64,000 nt of DNA from Flavobacterium azizsancarii. GTDB lineage: Bacteria; Bacteroidota; Bacteroidia; Flavobacteriales; Flavobacteriaceae. Below, piece after piece: positions 50,979 to 60,215 of the stretch (positions are counted from its first letter, which is position 1; the number at the start of each line of letters is the position of its first letter). The position numbers were made by a program, and so were the translations under genes. The DNA lies in contig NZ_JAMZNK010000005.1 of NCBI RefSeq assembly GCF_027980145.1, positions 62,001 through 126,000 of the forward strand, given 5' to 3'. Under the pieces are notes generated by a model. That model was not told the origin of the DNA, searched no databases, and was given only the letters and a program-made list of their open reading frames with translations.

Positions 50979-51959
50979 ATGGCTGTTAAACTAAATGAAA
51001 TTTTACTAACTAATTCACCATATTTTTTGACCTATAATAACACTGCATCTGCTTTTGATTATGTTGTTTTGAGATTAATTCAAACCTTACCTAATGGAAG
51101 CAGAGCTGTTCTTGAATCTAATGATACAATGAAATTGGTTGCCTATAAAGTAAATCAATCGGATGATTTTGTAAAAATTGATATTAGTGACTATATAAAG
51201 AGATACTTAAATCCGATGCCTGACTATTCTTTTTTCTATTCTTCCACACCAAAATTTTCAAATGAAATTATCTATTGGACTTTTTGCTTTGATGCTTATA
51301 AGATTGATAATCCAACTAGAGCAGAAAGGATTTATGGAAATAATAGAGGCGCTACACTAGGCTATGGACTTTATAAAGAAGGAGTAAATCCGTCATTACA
51401 ATCTACATCAATAATCGATAATTCAAATCGATTTTCAAACACAAAATTCAGGACTTTCAATTTAAATCTCAGCTTAAACCCAACTTTACTTGACGGTGGT
51501 CTGGTGAGAAGTTTAACGACTGATTACATGCCCGTATGCACAGGGAAATACAACGGCAAACAGATATTATTTCTAAATAGGGCAGGTGTTTACGATTCTT
51601 TTATATTTCCAAAATCTCACAATAGAAGCTTGAAAACCAGAAGCGAGAATTATTATAAAATGCAGGATTCGAGCAATTTTAATCCCAATTATCATAATAA
51701 GGTTGATATAAATAAAAACGCTCTGATTGAATGGTCTTTCAGTACTGATTTACTTGATAATTACAATGTAAAGGTGCTTGAAGAACTGATTGTTAGTGAA
51801 AGATATTTCCTTGTCGATTACGAAAAAGAAGCCTTTATTCCTCTTCTATTATCGTCAACTGATTTTGACCAAAAAACCAGAATCAATGACCGTTCAAAGA
51901 TGAATTATACTCTAAATTTTGAAGAAGCCAGCGATTACAAAAACAATGTAAAAATATAA
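50979..51959 (+). CDS. Tail structural protein, paralogue B
   Basis: A 326-residue protein, shorter than its neighbour and lacking the N-terminal extension. It has TLGYGLYKEGVNPSLQ, CTGKYNGKQILFLNRAGVYD and SFIFPKSHNRSLKTRSE, and DYEKEAFIPLLLSSTDFDQK. The two genes are adjacent, in the same frame sense and clearly related, so they arose by tandem duplication. It abuts the next gene without a gap. Confidence 0.65.
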   Translation: MAVKLNEILLTNSPYFLTYNNTASAFDYVVLRLIQTLPNGSRAVLESNDTMKLVAYKVNQSDDFVKIDISDYIKRYLNPMPDYSFFYSSTPKFSNEIIYWTFCFDAYKIDNPTRAERIYGNNRGATLGYGLYKEGVNPSLQSTSIIDNSNRFSNTKFRTFNLNLSLNPTLLDGGLVRSLTTDYMPVCTGKYNGKQILFLNRAGVYDSFIFPKSHNRSLKTRSENYYKMQDSSNFNPNYHNKVDINKNALIEWSFSTDLLDNYNVKVLEELIVSERYFLVDYEKEAFIPLLLSSTDFDQKTRINDRSKMNYTLNFEEASDYKNNVKI

Positions 51960-54161
51960 ATGAATGGAGTTAAAATCTATGTTGCAAAAGACCCAAATAA
52001 CAATCTAATTGTCCTTGACGGAATTGCTCTTGATTTATTTGATGATGAATCGATTTTGATGACTATGAAACAGACTGATATCCGGGATATAGCTGTTAAT
52101 TATACCGATTTCAGTCAAACATTTACAGTGCCGCCGTCACCCACTAACAACAAAGCATTTAAATATTGGTTTGACCCCAAAAACAACAACCAACTTGAAA
52201 ATGCCAACGGTATTCCCGCAAGAATAGATATTGGAGGTGTGTACTTCAAAAAAGGAGTTGTAAAAGTTAATTCAGCGAATTACAATGATGATGGTCAACT
52301 AAAGAGTTACACAATTCAATTTACAGCTGGATTGAAAGCATTAAAAGAAATTTTTGGAGATAAAAAGCTTGCTGATTTGGATTACACAAGTGCTATCGGT
52401 GGTCAATTCATCCCATTCCTTGATGTTAATGTAGTGAACAGCATAAACAACACAATTGGCGGCAATGCAATTGAGATTCCATTGATTTCATCAACTAGAT
52501 ATTTGCCCCCATACAGTCGTTTAAAATATGTTTCCGATGCCACTATCAATGCTGTTGGCATACGCAGAACAGAACTCAGACCAGCCATTAAATTTGACAC
52601 TATAATCCAAGCTATAAAGCAAAAGTTCAATGTTGAATTCAATGGAGGATTTTTTGCTGATAATATTGATATCGCTGGGATTAACAACCTTTACTTATGG
52701 CTTAATAAGAACGATAATGTATTTAACACTGGTGGCGATGTCGTAAAATTGGGAAGTTCTTTCCCGACTAACAATGTAAAAGCTATTTCTGGACCTGTTG
52801 GCTCTAATTATTTCACAGTTGAACTTCAATATTTAGCAACTGGAACATTTCCTGCTAATACAATGCCCGATTTCATGTATTTAAGGTTTGACACGCAAAA
52901 TTTAAGCACAAATTCAGTGGAATATATCTGTAAAATACAAGAAGTTTTGCTAAATCCGGATGGCACAGTTGATGAATTTTCTACAAATAATCAAGCAAAT
53001 TTTGGAATTGTTACTCAAACTGACCATTATATAACAGGGCCCTTCGAAAAGATACTTGAATGGTCATGGGACTTAACCAATACATCACTTTTACCTGGAA
53101 AAAAAAGACACTTTAGAATACTATGCGAAGTCAAAGACGGCGGTTATATTGCATTAAACCAATCTAGGATAATAGTTTCTCAATACAAAAAAGTAAGGGT
53201 CTTTGGAATTTGGCAAAATCGTGAAGCTTCAACGGTAAGTGTGACATCTTTCAGCGGAACAGAAATATATAATAAGGTGACTGTGAAAGACAATATACCT
53301 GAAATGTCTGTGTATGATTTTTTGTCATCCATTATAAAGATGTTTAATCTCGTAGTTATACCTAAATTAAACAATGAATTTCAATTCGAATACTATAAAG
53401 AGTTTTACTCAGCGCCAGATGTACAAAGCTTTGATATAACTGATTTCGTTTTTCCAAACAGAAAAATGAACAAGATTAAAACGTATAAATCATTACTTTT
53501 TAAATTCGAAGAAAGTGAGTATGGTTCTAATATAATCTATAAAAAATACCAACCTGATGCTAGGGAATATGGGACAATTTCTCAAACATTTGCAAATGGT
53601 GACGGTGAAGAATATAAGATAGAGAGTAAATTTTCATTATTGCTTTTTAGGCAATTGACTGAAATCGGATATGTTGATTTGCATAATCTCGACCAAACTT
53701 GGATAACTGGCGATGGCTGTGGCGAAAGTGACGGGGATATAATAACAAATAAACCAACTATCTTCTATTACAACAGTAAAGCAGCAATTCAAGAAAATAA
53801 ATACTTGTGCTATACAAAGGATGATGGTAAATCAGCAAAACTAGAAACATACTCACAATTTTCAAGTCTTGATAATCTAACTGATTATAAAAATAGTCTT
53901 TGTTTTTCAAGTGAGAATATTTTGACAGGGGATGCCCGAGTGAAAAATTTATATTCTATCGGATATGCTGACCAAATCGCTAAAACTTATTCAAAATTCA
54001 TTAGGGAGTTTGAAATCGAGTGCTATTTACCAAAGTGGATAATCACCACCATCAAACTAAATGATACCATCAAGATTGATAATGTTAAATTTCAAATCAA
54101 TGAAATCGAGGTCAATCTTACAACGGGCAAAGCTAAAATGAAGTTAATAAACGACGTTTAA
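51960..54161 (+). CDS. Large tail protein (baseplate/tail hub-like)
   Basis: A 733-residue protein. The start has VKIYVAKDPNNNLIVLDGIA, LTMKQTDIRDIAVNYTDFSQ as in tail proteins of this phage group, and a FTVPPSPTNNKAFKYWFDPK. The central part, LAFILSS-like and beta-rich, has VSVTSFSGTEIYNKVTVKDN, and the C-terminus is LNDTIKIDNVKFQINEIEVN. Likely a distal tail or hub protein; no peptidase or lysozyme motif is visible. Position before the tape measure supports a tail role. Confidence 0.6.
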   Translation: MNGVKIYVAKDPNNNLIVLDGIALDLFDDESILMTMKQTDIRDIAVNYTDFSQTFTVPPSPTNNKAFKYWFDPKNNNQLENANGIPARIDIGGVYFKKGVVKVNSANYNDDGQLKSYTIQFTAGLKALKEIFGDKKLADLDYTSAIGGQFIPFLDVNVVNSINNTIGGNAIEIPLISSTRYLPPYSRLKYVSDATINAVGIRRTELRPAIKFDTIIQAIKQKFNVEFNGGFFADNIDIAGINNLYLWLNKNDNVFNTGGDVVKLGSSFPTNNVKAISGPVGSNYFTVELQYLATGTFPANTMPDFMYLRFDTQNLSTNSVEYICKIQEVLLNPDGTVDEFSTNNQANFGIVTQTDHYITGPFEKILEWSWDLTNTSLLPGKKRHFRILCEVKDGGYIALNQSRIIVSQYKKVRVFGIWQNREASTVSVTSFSGTEIYNKVTVKDNIPEMSVYDFLSSIIKMFNLVVIPKLNNEFQFEYYKEFYSAPDVQSFDITDFVFPNRKMNKIKTYKSLLFKFEESEYGSNIIYKKYQPDAREYGTISQTFANGDGEEYKIESKFSLLLFRQLTEIGYVDLHNLDQTWITGDGCGESDGDIITNKPTIFYYNSKAAIQENKYLCYTKDDGKSAKLETYSQFSSLDNLTDYKNSLCFSSENILTGDARVKNLYSIGYADQIAKTYSKFIREFEIECYLPKWIITTIKLNDTIKIDNVKFQINEIEVNLTTGKAKMKLINDV

Positions 54162-54192
54162 ACCAAACCAACAAAAACAAGTTAATATATAA

Positions 54193-54339
54193 ATGTTCAC
54201 ATTAATACATGAAATGCTTCAAGTAGATGAATTCTACGGTAAAAATTGGGGAATAGATATCGTCAAAGGCATGTACGCGTATCCCAGAAGCATAAAAGAT
54301 GCCATCAGGATGGCAAAAAGAAAAATAATGTCTAAATAA
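54193..54339 (+). CDS. Small conserved-looking phage protein
   Basis: A 48-residue frame starting MFTLIHEMLQVDEFYGKNWG, then VKGMYAYPRSIKDAIRMAKR. Its stop directly precedes the tape measure ATG, so translation is very likely coupled. Function unknown. Confidence 0.65.
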   Translation: MFTLIHEMLQVDEFYGKNWGIDIVKGMYAYPRSIKDAIRMAKRKIMSK

Positions 54340-56610
54340 ATGGCAATAGTCAGAACGGCTGAAATTGTAATTAACAGTAATGCTTCACAAGCACAAAGTG
54401 GAATAGATAATCTTGACAATTCAGTTGATAATTTATCACAAAGTACCAACAACCTAGCCACAAGTACAAACAATAACAGAACATCTTTGATTTCTTCAAA
54501 TCAGGCGATGTCTGCCGCTGATAAATTAACGGGTGGGTTTGCTAGTCAGATACAATCAGCAGCACAAAGCACTGGTTTACTCAGTGCTGCACAGAAAGCT
54601 ATGACCATAGCAACTGGTGCTGGAACGTCAGCAATGCAGATTTTCAAGATTGCCTTGGCATCAACAGGAATTGGTCTTATTGTTATTGCTGTTGGTCTTT
54701 TAATTGCTTATTTAGTAAAACTTAACCCTGTAATGGACATAGTAGAACAGGGGATGGCAGCAATTGGCGCTGTGATTAACACAGTTCAACAAGCTTTGGC
54801 ATCTTTATTTTCCGGTGACCTCTCCGGTTTTGCAAATCTAGGTGATGATATGGACAAGGCGGCACAAGCTGCGATAGAACTTACTAAGACTTTACAGGAT
54901 TTGGATGATATCATGAAAGAGCAGGACGTGACCAACGCAAAGTTCAAAAATCAGTATGATGAACTAATTCTCCAGACGAAAAACCGAACACTTAGCGAAC
55001 AGGAACGCATAAATATGTTTAAAAAAGCTGATGAACTTGAAAAAGCAAATTATGCTCAACGTAAAACCATTGCTAATCAAGTTGAACAGGCAGCACGTCA
55101 AGCGATTATCAACGAGGCTAATTTGACAAAGGCAGAAGCAACCGAATTGATGAAGCGAGGTATCAATTATAAAGCCTATGCCGAGGGAAGATTACAGAAT
55201 GCAGACGAACTATTTGACAAATTAGCTGAGGCTCAAAAAGCAAATCTTGCAATTGAGAACGAATCAATTTCAATGCGTACAAAATCGCAAAATAAGCAAG
55301 ATGCTTTAGCCGAAAAACAGGAAGCTGACAGGCAAAAACGTTTACAAGATGCCCATGATAAAGCAGACAAAGCACGTCAGAAAAGAGAAGCGGATGAAGA
55401 AAAAGCTAGACAGATTAGAGAAGCAAATGACAAGGCATATAATGATTCACGAATCAAATTAATCCGTGATATAGAAGACCTTGAAGATACCACTGAAGAA
55501 AAAAAGATAGCACGAAGAAAATCACGTGACATTGAAGCTATTAAAGGACTTAAAGGTAAAAGTGAAGAAGAAAAGAAAATTCTTTTAGACTCACTCGACC
55601 AAAAATATTTACTCGAAGCACAAAATGCTAACAACAAAACATTCCTTGACTTAGAAAAGAAATTACAAGATGATTTACGCAACCTTAGGAGAACTTCAGA
55701 CCAACAGAAATTAGACGACAGAAAGAAAGCTGATTTGGATGCAATCAATGCTTTAAAGGGTAGAACTGAGGCTGAAATTACCCAATTAAGAAAAGAACTT
55801 GATGATAAATATGCAATTGAACAGGCTGCACTTGACAAGAAAAAGCAAAAGGAAATCAATGATGCTTTGGAAAAAGCTAGTTTGGTGAAAACATATGAAG
55901 ATGCTAAGACCCTGGAACAAGTTCAAGCAATTGAAGCAAGGTCTTTGGCAGTGTTAGAAGCCGAACGGATAGCGGCAGAAGCATTATTAATCCAAAACGG
56001 AGCCACGGAAGAACAATTAGCACAATTGAATGCTGGTTATAGAGAAAAAGCAAATCAGGAACGACAAAAAGCCAACGAACGCCAGGCCCAATTGGAGCAG
56101 GTCAAATATGACTTTACAAAGAAGATGGCAACAGATGGAATTAATCTTGTTGATAGTCTTGAAAGGATTGGAATTGTAAAAGGAAAAGCAGCTGCAAAGG
56201 CGAAGAAAATACTGACCCTTACGCAAATTGGGGCTGATACCGCTAGTGCGATTTCATCTTTGGTCGCATATTCTAATAGTGCGGGAGCGGCCGCGGGACC
56301 AGCTGGTTTAGCTGTGTCAATTGCTACTTATGCAGCTGGTGGTTTACAGATTTTAGGAAATATTGCCAAGGCAAAAAAGCTATTATCAGCTGGTGACGGA
56401 GGTGGTGATAGTGGAGGAGGTGGTTCAACAGTTCCTGCAATGGCATCAGCGCCACCAAATGTTGCATTTCAACCGAGTCAACAATCTCAATTGGCTAATA
56501 CAATCAATTCAACTCAATCCACTGTACCAATTAAAGTTTACACCGTTAGCAAAGACATGACAAGCGCACAGGAACTAGACCGAAATATAAACGAGTCAGC
56601 AAAATTCTAA
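54340..56610 (+). CDS. Tape measure protein
   Basis: A 756-residue protein. The N-terminus is Gln/Asn/Ser-rich (INSNASQAQSGIDNLDNSVD), followed by an Ala/Gly-rich hydrophobic region (IFKIALASTGIGLIVIAVGL), a long charged coiled coil (about 165-590, KQEADRQKRLQDAHDKADKA) and a hydrophobic tail (ASAISSLVAYSNSAGAAAGP). This is the usual tape-measure plan. From length alone, at about 0.15 nm per residue, a tail of roughly 110 nm is expected (inference). It follows the chaperone module as usual. Confidence 0.9.
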   Translation: MAIVRTAEIVINSNASQAQSGIDNLDNSVDNLSQSTNNLATSTNNNRTSLISSNQAMSAADKLTGGFASQIQSAAQSTGLLSAAQKAMTIATGAGTSAMQIFKIALASTGIGLIVIAVGLLIAYLVKLNPVMDIVEQGMAAIGAVINTVQQALASLFSGDLSGFANLGDDMDKAAQAAIELTKTLQDLDDIMKEQDVTNAKFKNQYDELILQTKNRTLSEQERINMFKKADELEKANYAQRKTIANQVEQAARQAIINEANLTKAEATELMKRGINYKAYAEGRLQNADELFDKLAEAQKANLAIENESISMRTKSQNKQDALAEKQEADRQKRLQDAHDKADKARQKREADEEKARQIREANDKAYNDSRIKLIRDIEDLEDTTEEKKIARRKSRDIEAIKGLKGKSEEEKKILLDSLDQKYLLEAQNANNKTFLDLEKKLQDDLRNLRRTSDQQKLDDRKKADLDAINALKGRTEAEITQLRKELDDKYAIEQAALDKKKQKEINDALEKASLVKTYEDAKTLEQVQAIEARSLAVLEAERIAAEALLIQNGATEEQLAQLNAGYREKANQERQKANERQAQLEQVKYDFTKKMATDGINLVDSLERIGIVKGKAAAKAKKILTLTQIGADTASAISSLVAYSNSAGAAAGPAGLAVSIATYAAGGLQILGNIAKAKKLLSAGDGGGDSGGGGSTVPAMASAPPNVAFQPSQQSQLANTINSTQSTVPIKVYTVSKDMTSAQELDRNINESAKF

Positions 56611-56651
56611 AGAAAAATTCAACCGTTTTCAAATTTGTGACTTTATAGTAT

Positions 56652-58310
56652 ATGGAGTACAACGAAAAAGACGGTTTACCAATAAGAAAACTGGTGTTTG
56701 ATGCAGACGAAATGGTTGGTATTTACGCATGTAGTTTGGTTGATTCGCCTGCAATCGATGTTCAATTTCTGAAATTTTCAAAGGAAAATAATGAAATAAT
56801 CGAATGTAATTGCTCAAAAGAGGATACAGAAACTGTTGATTTTTCAGATGAATTTGTTGAATTACTGTTGTCTAAAGGTGAAGATGTCGATACCGATAAT
56901 TGGGAACTTTTAGATGAAAGGAAGGTTGAATCTGATGATGATTTAGTTGATTTTGCTTCGGCAGTTCAGCAATCTGGTTCTGATTCCGAGCAGGACAATG
57001 ACATATTCAAAATTCGCTACGAATATGCGCCATTAAAGACAAGTTCCAATTCAAGGGATTTCTGTAAAAAGATGGTTTCCGCTAATAAGAGTTATAAGGT
57101 TGAAGATGTGGAATATTCGAATGCAAATCCAGGTTTAGGGCCATCAGGGACAGAATTTTATAATATTATGCTATTCAAAGGTGGTGTAAACTGTCAGCAT
57201 TATTTTAATAGAAAAATCTATTTCAATAAAGGAAATAAAAGTGGTGTTTCAACTTTTGAAGCATTAAAAAGGATAGGACAATTAAACAAATCTGATGCTA
57301 AAAAAGCCAAGCTTACTGCTTTAGACCCAAAGGTGTCACAAATTGCAAGTTCAGAAAACAACTATTGGCGATTGTCTTCACAAGAAATTAGGTTTTCTAA
57401 AACCGATGAATACAAGCGTATTCTTACTTCACCCGTATTAATTCCGGAACAGTTAATCTACCGCAAGTTATCAGATGGAGAGTGTTATGTTAAGGCTGAT
57501 TCTGATACTATTGAACAATTACAACAGAACTTTTTCAAAAAACAATACAATCACAATTCGACTATCGAGCACGATGACAACCAAATCATTAAAGGGGTTT
57601 ACTTTTTTGAAAGTTGGATTGTCGATTCTGAAACAAACGATAAGGCTAATAGTCTCGGCTTCAGTGTTCCACGCGGAACATGGATGATGTCGATGAAAGT
57701 TGAGAATGATGAAATATGGCAGGATGTTCTTGACGGAAAATTTAAAGGATTTTCAATTGATTCACAACTAGGAATCGAGCCATTAAAAAAAGAAAAAAAT
57801 AACAAAGAGCAAATGAATTATTCCAAAATTAAGGAAGCAATCATCGCTAAAATCTTGTTAGAGGCTGAATTAAAAGAATTCAAAATAGATGATTCTTTAA
57901 CGCTTCATGCAGAAGATTTAGCAAAAGACCAGGTTGTGTTTGATGCAGATAAAGCACCATTCGCAAACGCTGAGTTTGTTTACGAAAACAACAAATACAA
58001 AACAGATGAAAACGGTGTTATCGTTGAAATCAAAGCAATTGAACCTGTTGAAATTGAACAAGCAGAAGCAGCTCCGGCTGAGCAAGCACCAAACGACTTA
58101 CAAGAAGAACTTGACGCGGCAAACAAGAAAATTGAAGAACAAGAAATTGAGATTCAGAGTTTGAAAGCTGAGATTGTTTCGCTGAAAGATGAAAATATCA
58201 ATTTGGCAAAACAGCCAAAAGTTGAAGGAATTCAATTAAAAAACCAAGAAGCTGACAATGCACCAGCTGCTAATCCACTCGAAGCGATTAGAAAAGCATT
58301 GAAAAAATAA
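56652..58310 (+). CDS. XkdF-like prohead protease and scaffold
   Basis: A 552-residue protein in three parts. Residues about 100-205 hold a domain common in Bacteroidota prophages (RYEYAPLKTSSNSRDFCKKM; NPGLGPSGTEFYNIMLFKGG). Residues about 255-380 resemble XkdF-type proteases: LTSPVLIPEQLIYRKLSDGE, YNHNSTIEHDDNQIIKGVYF and ESWIVDSETNDKANSLGFSV, then GKFKGFSIDSQ. The C-terminal 130 residues are acidic and coiled (DELDAANKKIEEQEIEIQSL-like), a scaffold. It directly precedes the major capsid gene. Likely the maturation protease. Confidence 0.8.
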   Translation: MEYNEKDGLPIRKLVFDADEMVGIYACSLVDSPAIDVQFLKFSKENNEIIECNCSKEDTETVDFSDEFVELLLSKGEDVDTDNWELLDERKVESDDDLVDFASAVQQSGSDSEQDNDIFKIRYEYAPLKTSSNSRDFCKKMVSANKSYKVEDVEYSNANPGLGPSGTEFYNIMLFKGGVNCQHYFNRKIYFNKGNKSGVSTFEALKRIGQLNKSDAKKAKLTALDPKVSQIASSENNYWRLSSQEIRFSKTDEYKRILTSPVLIPEQLIYRKLSDGECYVKADSDTIEQLQQNFFKKQYNHNSTIEHDDNQIIKGVYFFESWIVDSETNDKANSLGFSVPRGTWMMSMKVENDEIWQDVLDGKFKGFSIDSQLGIEPLKKEKNNKEQMNYSKIKEAIIAKILLEAELKEFKIDDSLTLHAEDLAKDQVVFDADKAPFANAEFVYENNKYKTDENGVIVEIKAIEPVEIEQAEAAPAEQAPNDLQEELDAANKKIEEQEIEIQSLKAEIVSLKDENINLAKQPKVEGIQLKNQEADNAPAANPLEAIRKALKK

Positions 58311-58327
58311 AAATAACCAATTAAAAA

Positions 58328-59212
58328 ATGGCTACTAGCGTAACTATCAACACTAGCTTCGATGGAGAAGCTTCAAAGGAAATCTTTGTACAAATTTTGA
58401 AATCTAGTGATACGATTTCTAAAAACTTAATCACCGTTTTGCCAAACGTTATTGGTTCAGTAAAATTACCAACTTTATCATACAACGATACCTTACACGA
58501 TGCATCTTGTGGATGGAATCCAACAGGAACAGTTGTATTAGATGAGAAAGAAATTACTACTAAGCAGTTCGAAATCAAAAACGAGTACTGTAAAAAAGAT
58601 TTTGCTCAAACTTTCCAGGCTCAAGCAGCTGGTTTGTTGTCTGCAAATCCACAAGAAATTCCAACAAATATTAAAGAGGCAATTTTACTTCAAGTTGTTC
58701 AAAAAACAGCATTAGCAATCGATAATTATATCTGGAATTCTGCAACAACAGGATTAATTGCTCAATTCACTGCTGATTCAAACGTAATTAAAGTGATTGG
58801 TGCAACCGTAACATCATCCAATGTTGTTGCTGAAATTGGCAAACTGTATAATGTGACATCTGACGAAGTTGAAAGTGACGAATCAACTGTTTTTGTTGTT
58901 GCAACCAATGTTGGTAAAGCTTATAGAATCGCTCAGGCTTCTATGGGTATGAACACAACTGCTGGTGCAAAAGAACTTGATTATATGGGTATTCGCCTTG
59001 AAACGAATACTGCATTACCTGCTAATACAATGTTAGTTTACAGAGTTAAAAATGTGTTTTTCGGAACTGGGTTGGAGTCTGATTTTTCGAATGTGAGATT
59101 AATCGACCACGATTTAGTATCAGGAGACGGAATGGTTAGAACTGTTGTAGGATTACATGCTGGTCAAGGTTATGTTTTCGGAGGTGAAATTGTAATGTAT
59201 AAAACTGCATAA
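58328..59212 (+). CDS. Major capsid protein
   Basis: A 294-residue protein following the protease/scaffold gene. It has a leading TSVTINTSFDGEASKEIFVQ, then CGWNPTGTVVLDEKEITTKQ, EYCKKDFAQTFQAQAAGLLS and a VVATNVGKAYRIAQASMGMN stretch, ending QGYVFGGEIVMYKTA. Length and place fit an HK97-fold capsid protein, and the first two sections resemble capsid genes of Bacteroidota phages. Its own hairpin terminator (59219-59245) is consistent with high expression. Confidence 0.8.
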   Translation: MATSVTINTSFDGEASKEIFVQILKSSDTISKNLITVLPNVIGSVKLPTLSYNDTLHDASCGWNPTGTVVLDEKEITTKQFEIKNEYCKKDFAQTFQAQAAGLLSANPQEIPTNIKEAILLQVVQKTALAIDNYIWNSATTGLIAQFTADSNVIKVIGATVTSSNVVAEIGKLYNVTSDEVESDESTVFVVATNVGKAYRIAQASMGMNTTAGAKELDYMGIRLETNTALPANTMLVYRVKNVFFGTGLESDFSNVRLIDHDLVSGDGMVRTVVGLHAGQGYVFGGEIVMYKTA

Positions 59213-59218
59213 TAATAC

Positions 59219-59245
59219 AAAAAGGTGGTTAACACCACCTTTTTA
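59219..59245 (+). terminator. Hairpin terminator after the capsid gene
   Basis: AAAAAGGTGGT-TAAC-ACCACCTTTTT: perfect 11-bp stem ending in a T-run. Confidence 0.9.
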
Positions 59246-59264
59246 TAAAAATAATTTAAAAAAT

Positions 59265-59804
59265 ATGGCTTGTCCAGAATTTATAACGAAAGGGAGAAAA
59301 GTTTGCTCTACTACTGTTGGTGGTGTAAAGAATATTTCTTTTATGGAATACAAAGAGGGGCTTTTGTCAGTTACCGGAATCATCAATAGCACACTTTTAA
59401 CAGGTGCTGACATTTTCAAATATGAAGTGGCAAAGAATGAAAGTGTAATTTTAGAAGACACCTACACTAAAGACATAAAAGCAACAGGAACAGGATTTTC
59501 AGCTGGAACATTAAACGCTGATTTACAAGTGTTAGATAAAGCAACAGCAGACGAATTAAAATTATTAGTTCAATCTAACTTGTTTATTTTTATAGAATTA
59601 CATAATGGTGACACATTATTAGCTGGGGGTGAATCAGGTGCAGATTTAATATCAATCGTAACGAAAAGTGGTGGAAAAAAAGGAGATTTCTCTGGATTTT
59701 CAGTCTCATTTTCTTGGGAGGAACGTTTGTCGCCTATATGGCTTGATTCAGCGGCGATTACGGCATACAAGGCTGCAATCTCAGATGAATTTATCACAGT
59801 TTAA
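59265..59804 (+). CDS. Probable tail tube protein
   Basis: A 179-residue protein starting MACPEFITKGRKVCSTTVGG, then VKNISFMEYKEGLLSVTGII and DIFKYEVAKNESVILEDTYT. VLDKATADELKLLVQSNLFI and SGGKKGDFSGFSVSFSWEER are as expected of the beta-barrel tail tube. It follows the capsid gene and is bounded by a terminator. The call rests on pattern and place. Confidence 0.6.
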   Translation: MACPEFITKGRKVCSTTVGGVKNISFMEYKEGLLSVTGIINSTLLTGADIFKYEVAKNESVILEDTYTKDIKATGTGFSAGTLNADLQVLDKATADELKLLVQSNLFIFIELHNGDTLLAGGESGADLISIVTKSGGKKGDFSGFSVSFSWEERLSPIWLDSAAITAYKAAISDEFITV

Positions 59805-59828
59805 GAACTAAATGATTAAAGAAAATAC

Positions 59829-59860
59829 AAGCATCATCCTTAATCGGGTGATGCTTTTTT
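59829..59860 (+). terminator. Terminator after the tail tube gene
   Basis: AGCATCATCC / GGGTGATGCT with a G-U pair, 6-nt loop, followed by TTTTTT. Confidence 0.8.
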
Positions 59861-59904
59861 AATATATACAATAAACCAAAAAGCATTTAAAAAGTTTATA
59901 TAGT

Positions 59905-60198
59905 ATGAAGATAATTGAAAAGATAGATGACCAATATTTTGTCAAAATTTGCCCAAGAATATCTGCACAGATTACACTTGCCAAAGTGCGTTCGAAAGTT
60001 TCAAACACGGTTCAGTCAGTCGACATTTCAACTGAAATTCATAACAATGTTATAACGGTTCAGTTACATGATTTTGAACCAAAACAAGACATAATTTATG
60101 AACTCTATTTGATGAATGAAAGTGACTTCAACACCGTATGGTTTGGACAGATAATGTACACCACCCAAAATGTACAGAATTACCAATTCGGTAAATAA
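59905..60198 (+). CDS. Small structural protein of unknown function
   Basis: A 97-residue beta-rich protein starting MKIIEKIDDQYFVKICPRIS; later DISTEIHNNVITVQLHDFEP and YELYLMNESDFNTVWFGQIM. No family recognised; placed between tail tube and portal. It could be a decoration protein. Confidence 0.5.
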   Translation: MKIIEKIDDQYFVKICPRISAQITLAKVRSKVSNTVQSVDISTEIHNNVITVQLHDFEPKQDIIYELYLMNESDFNTVWFGQIMYTTQNVQNYQFGK

Positions 60199-60215
60199 AA
60201 ATAACTAAAATTTCA

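Noticed and set aside
55377..55859. A 160-codon minus-strand frame inside the tape measure gene
   Set aside because: It is Ser/Phe/Leu-rich in the way typical of the complement of a Lys/Glu-rich coiled coil; it is a shadow.
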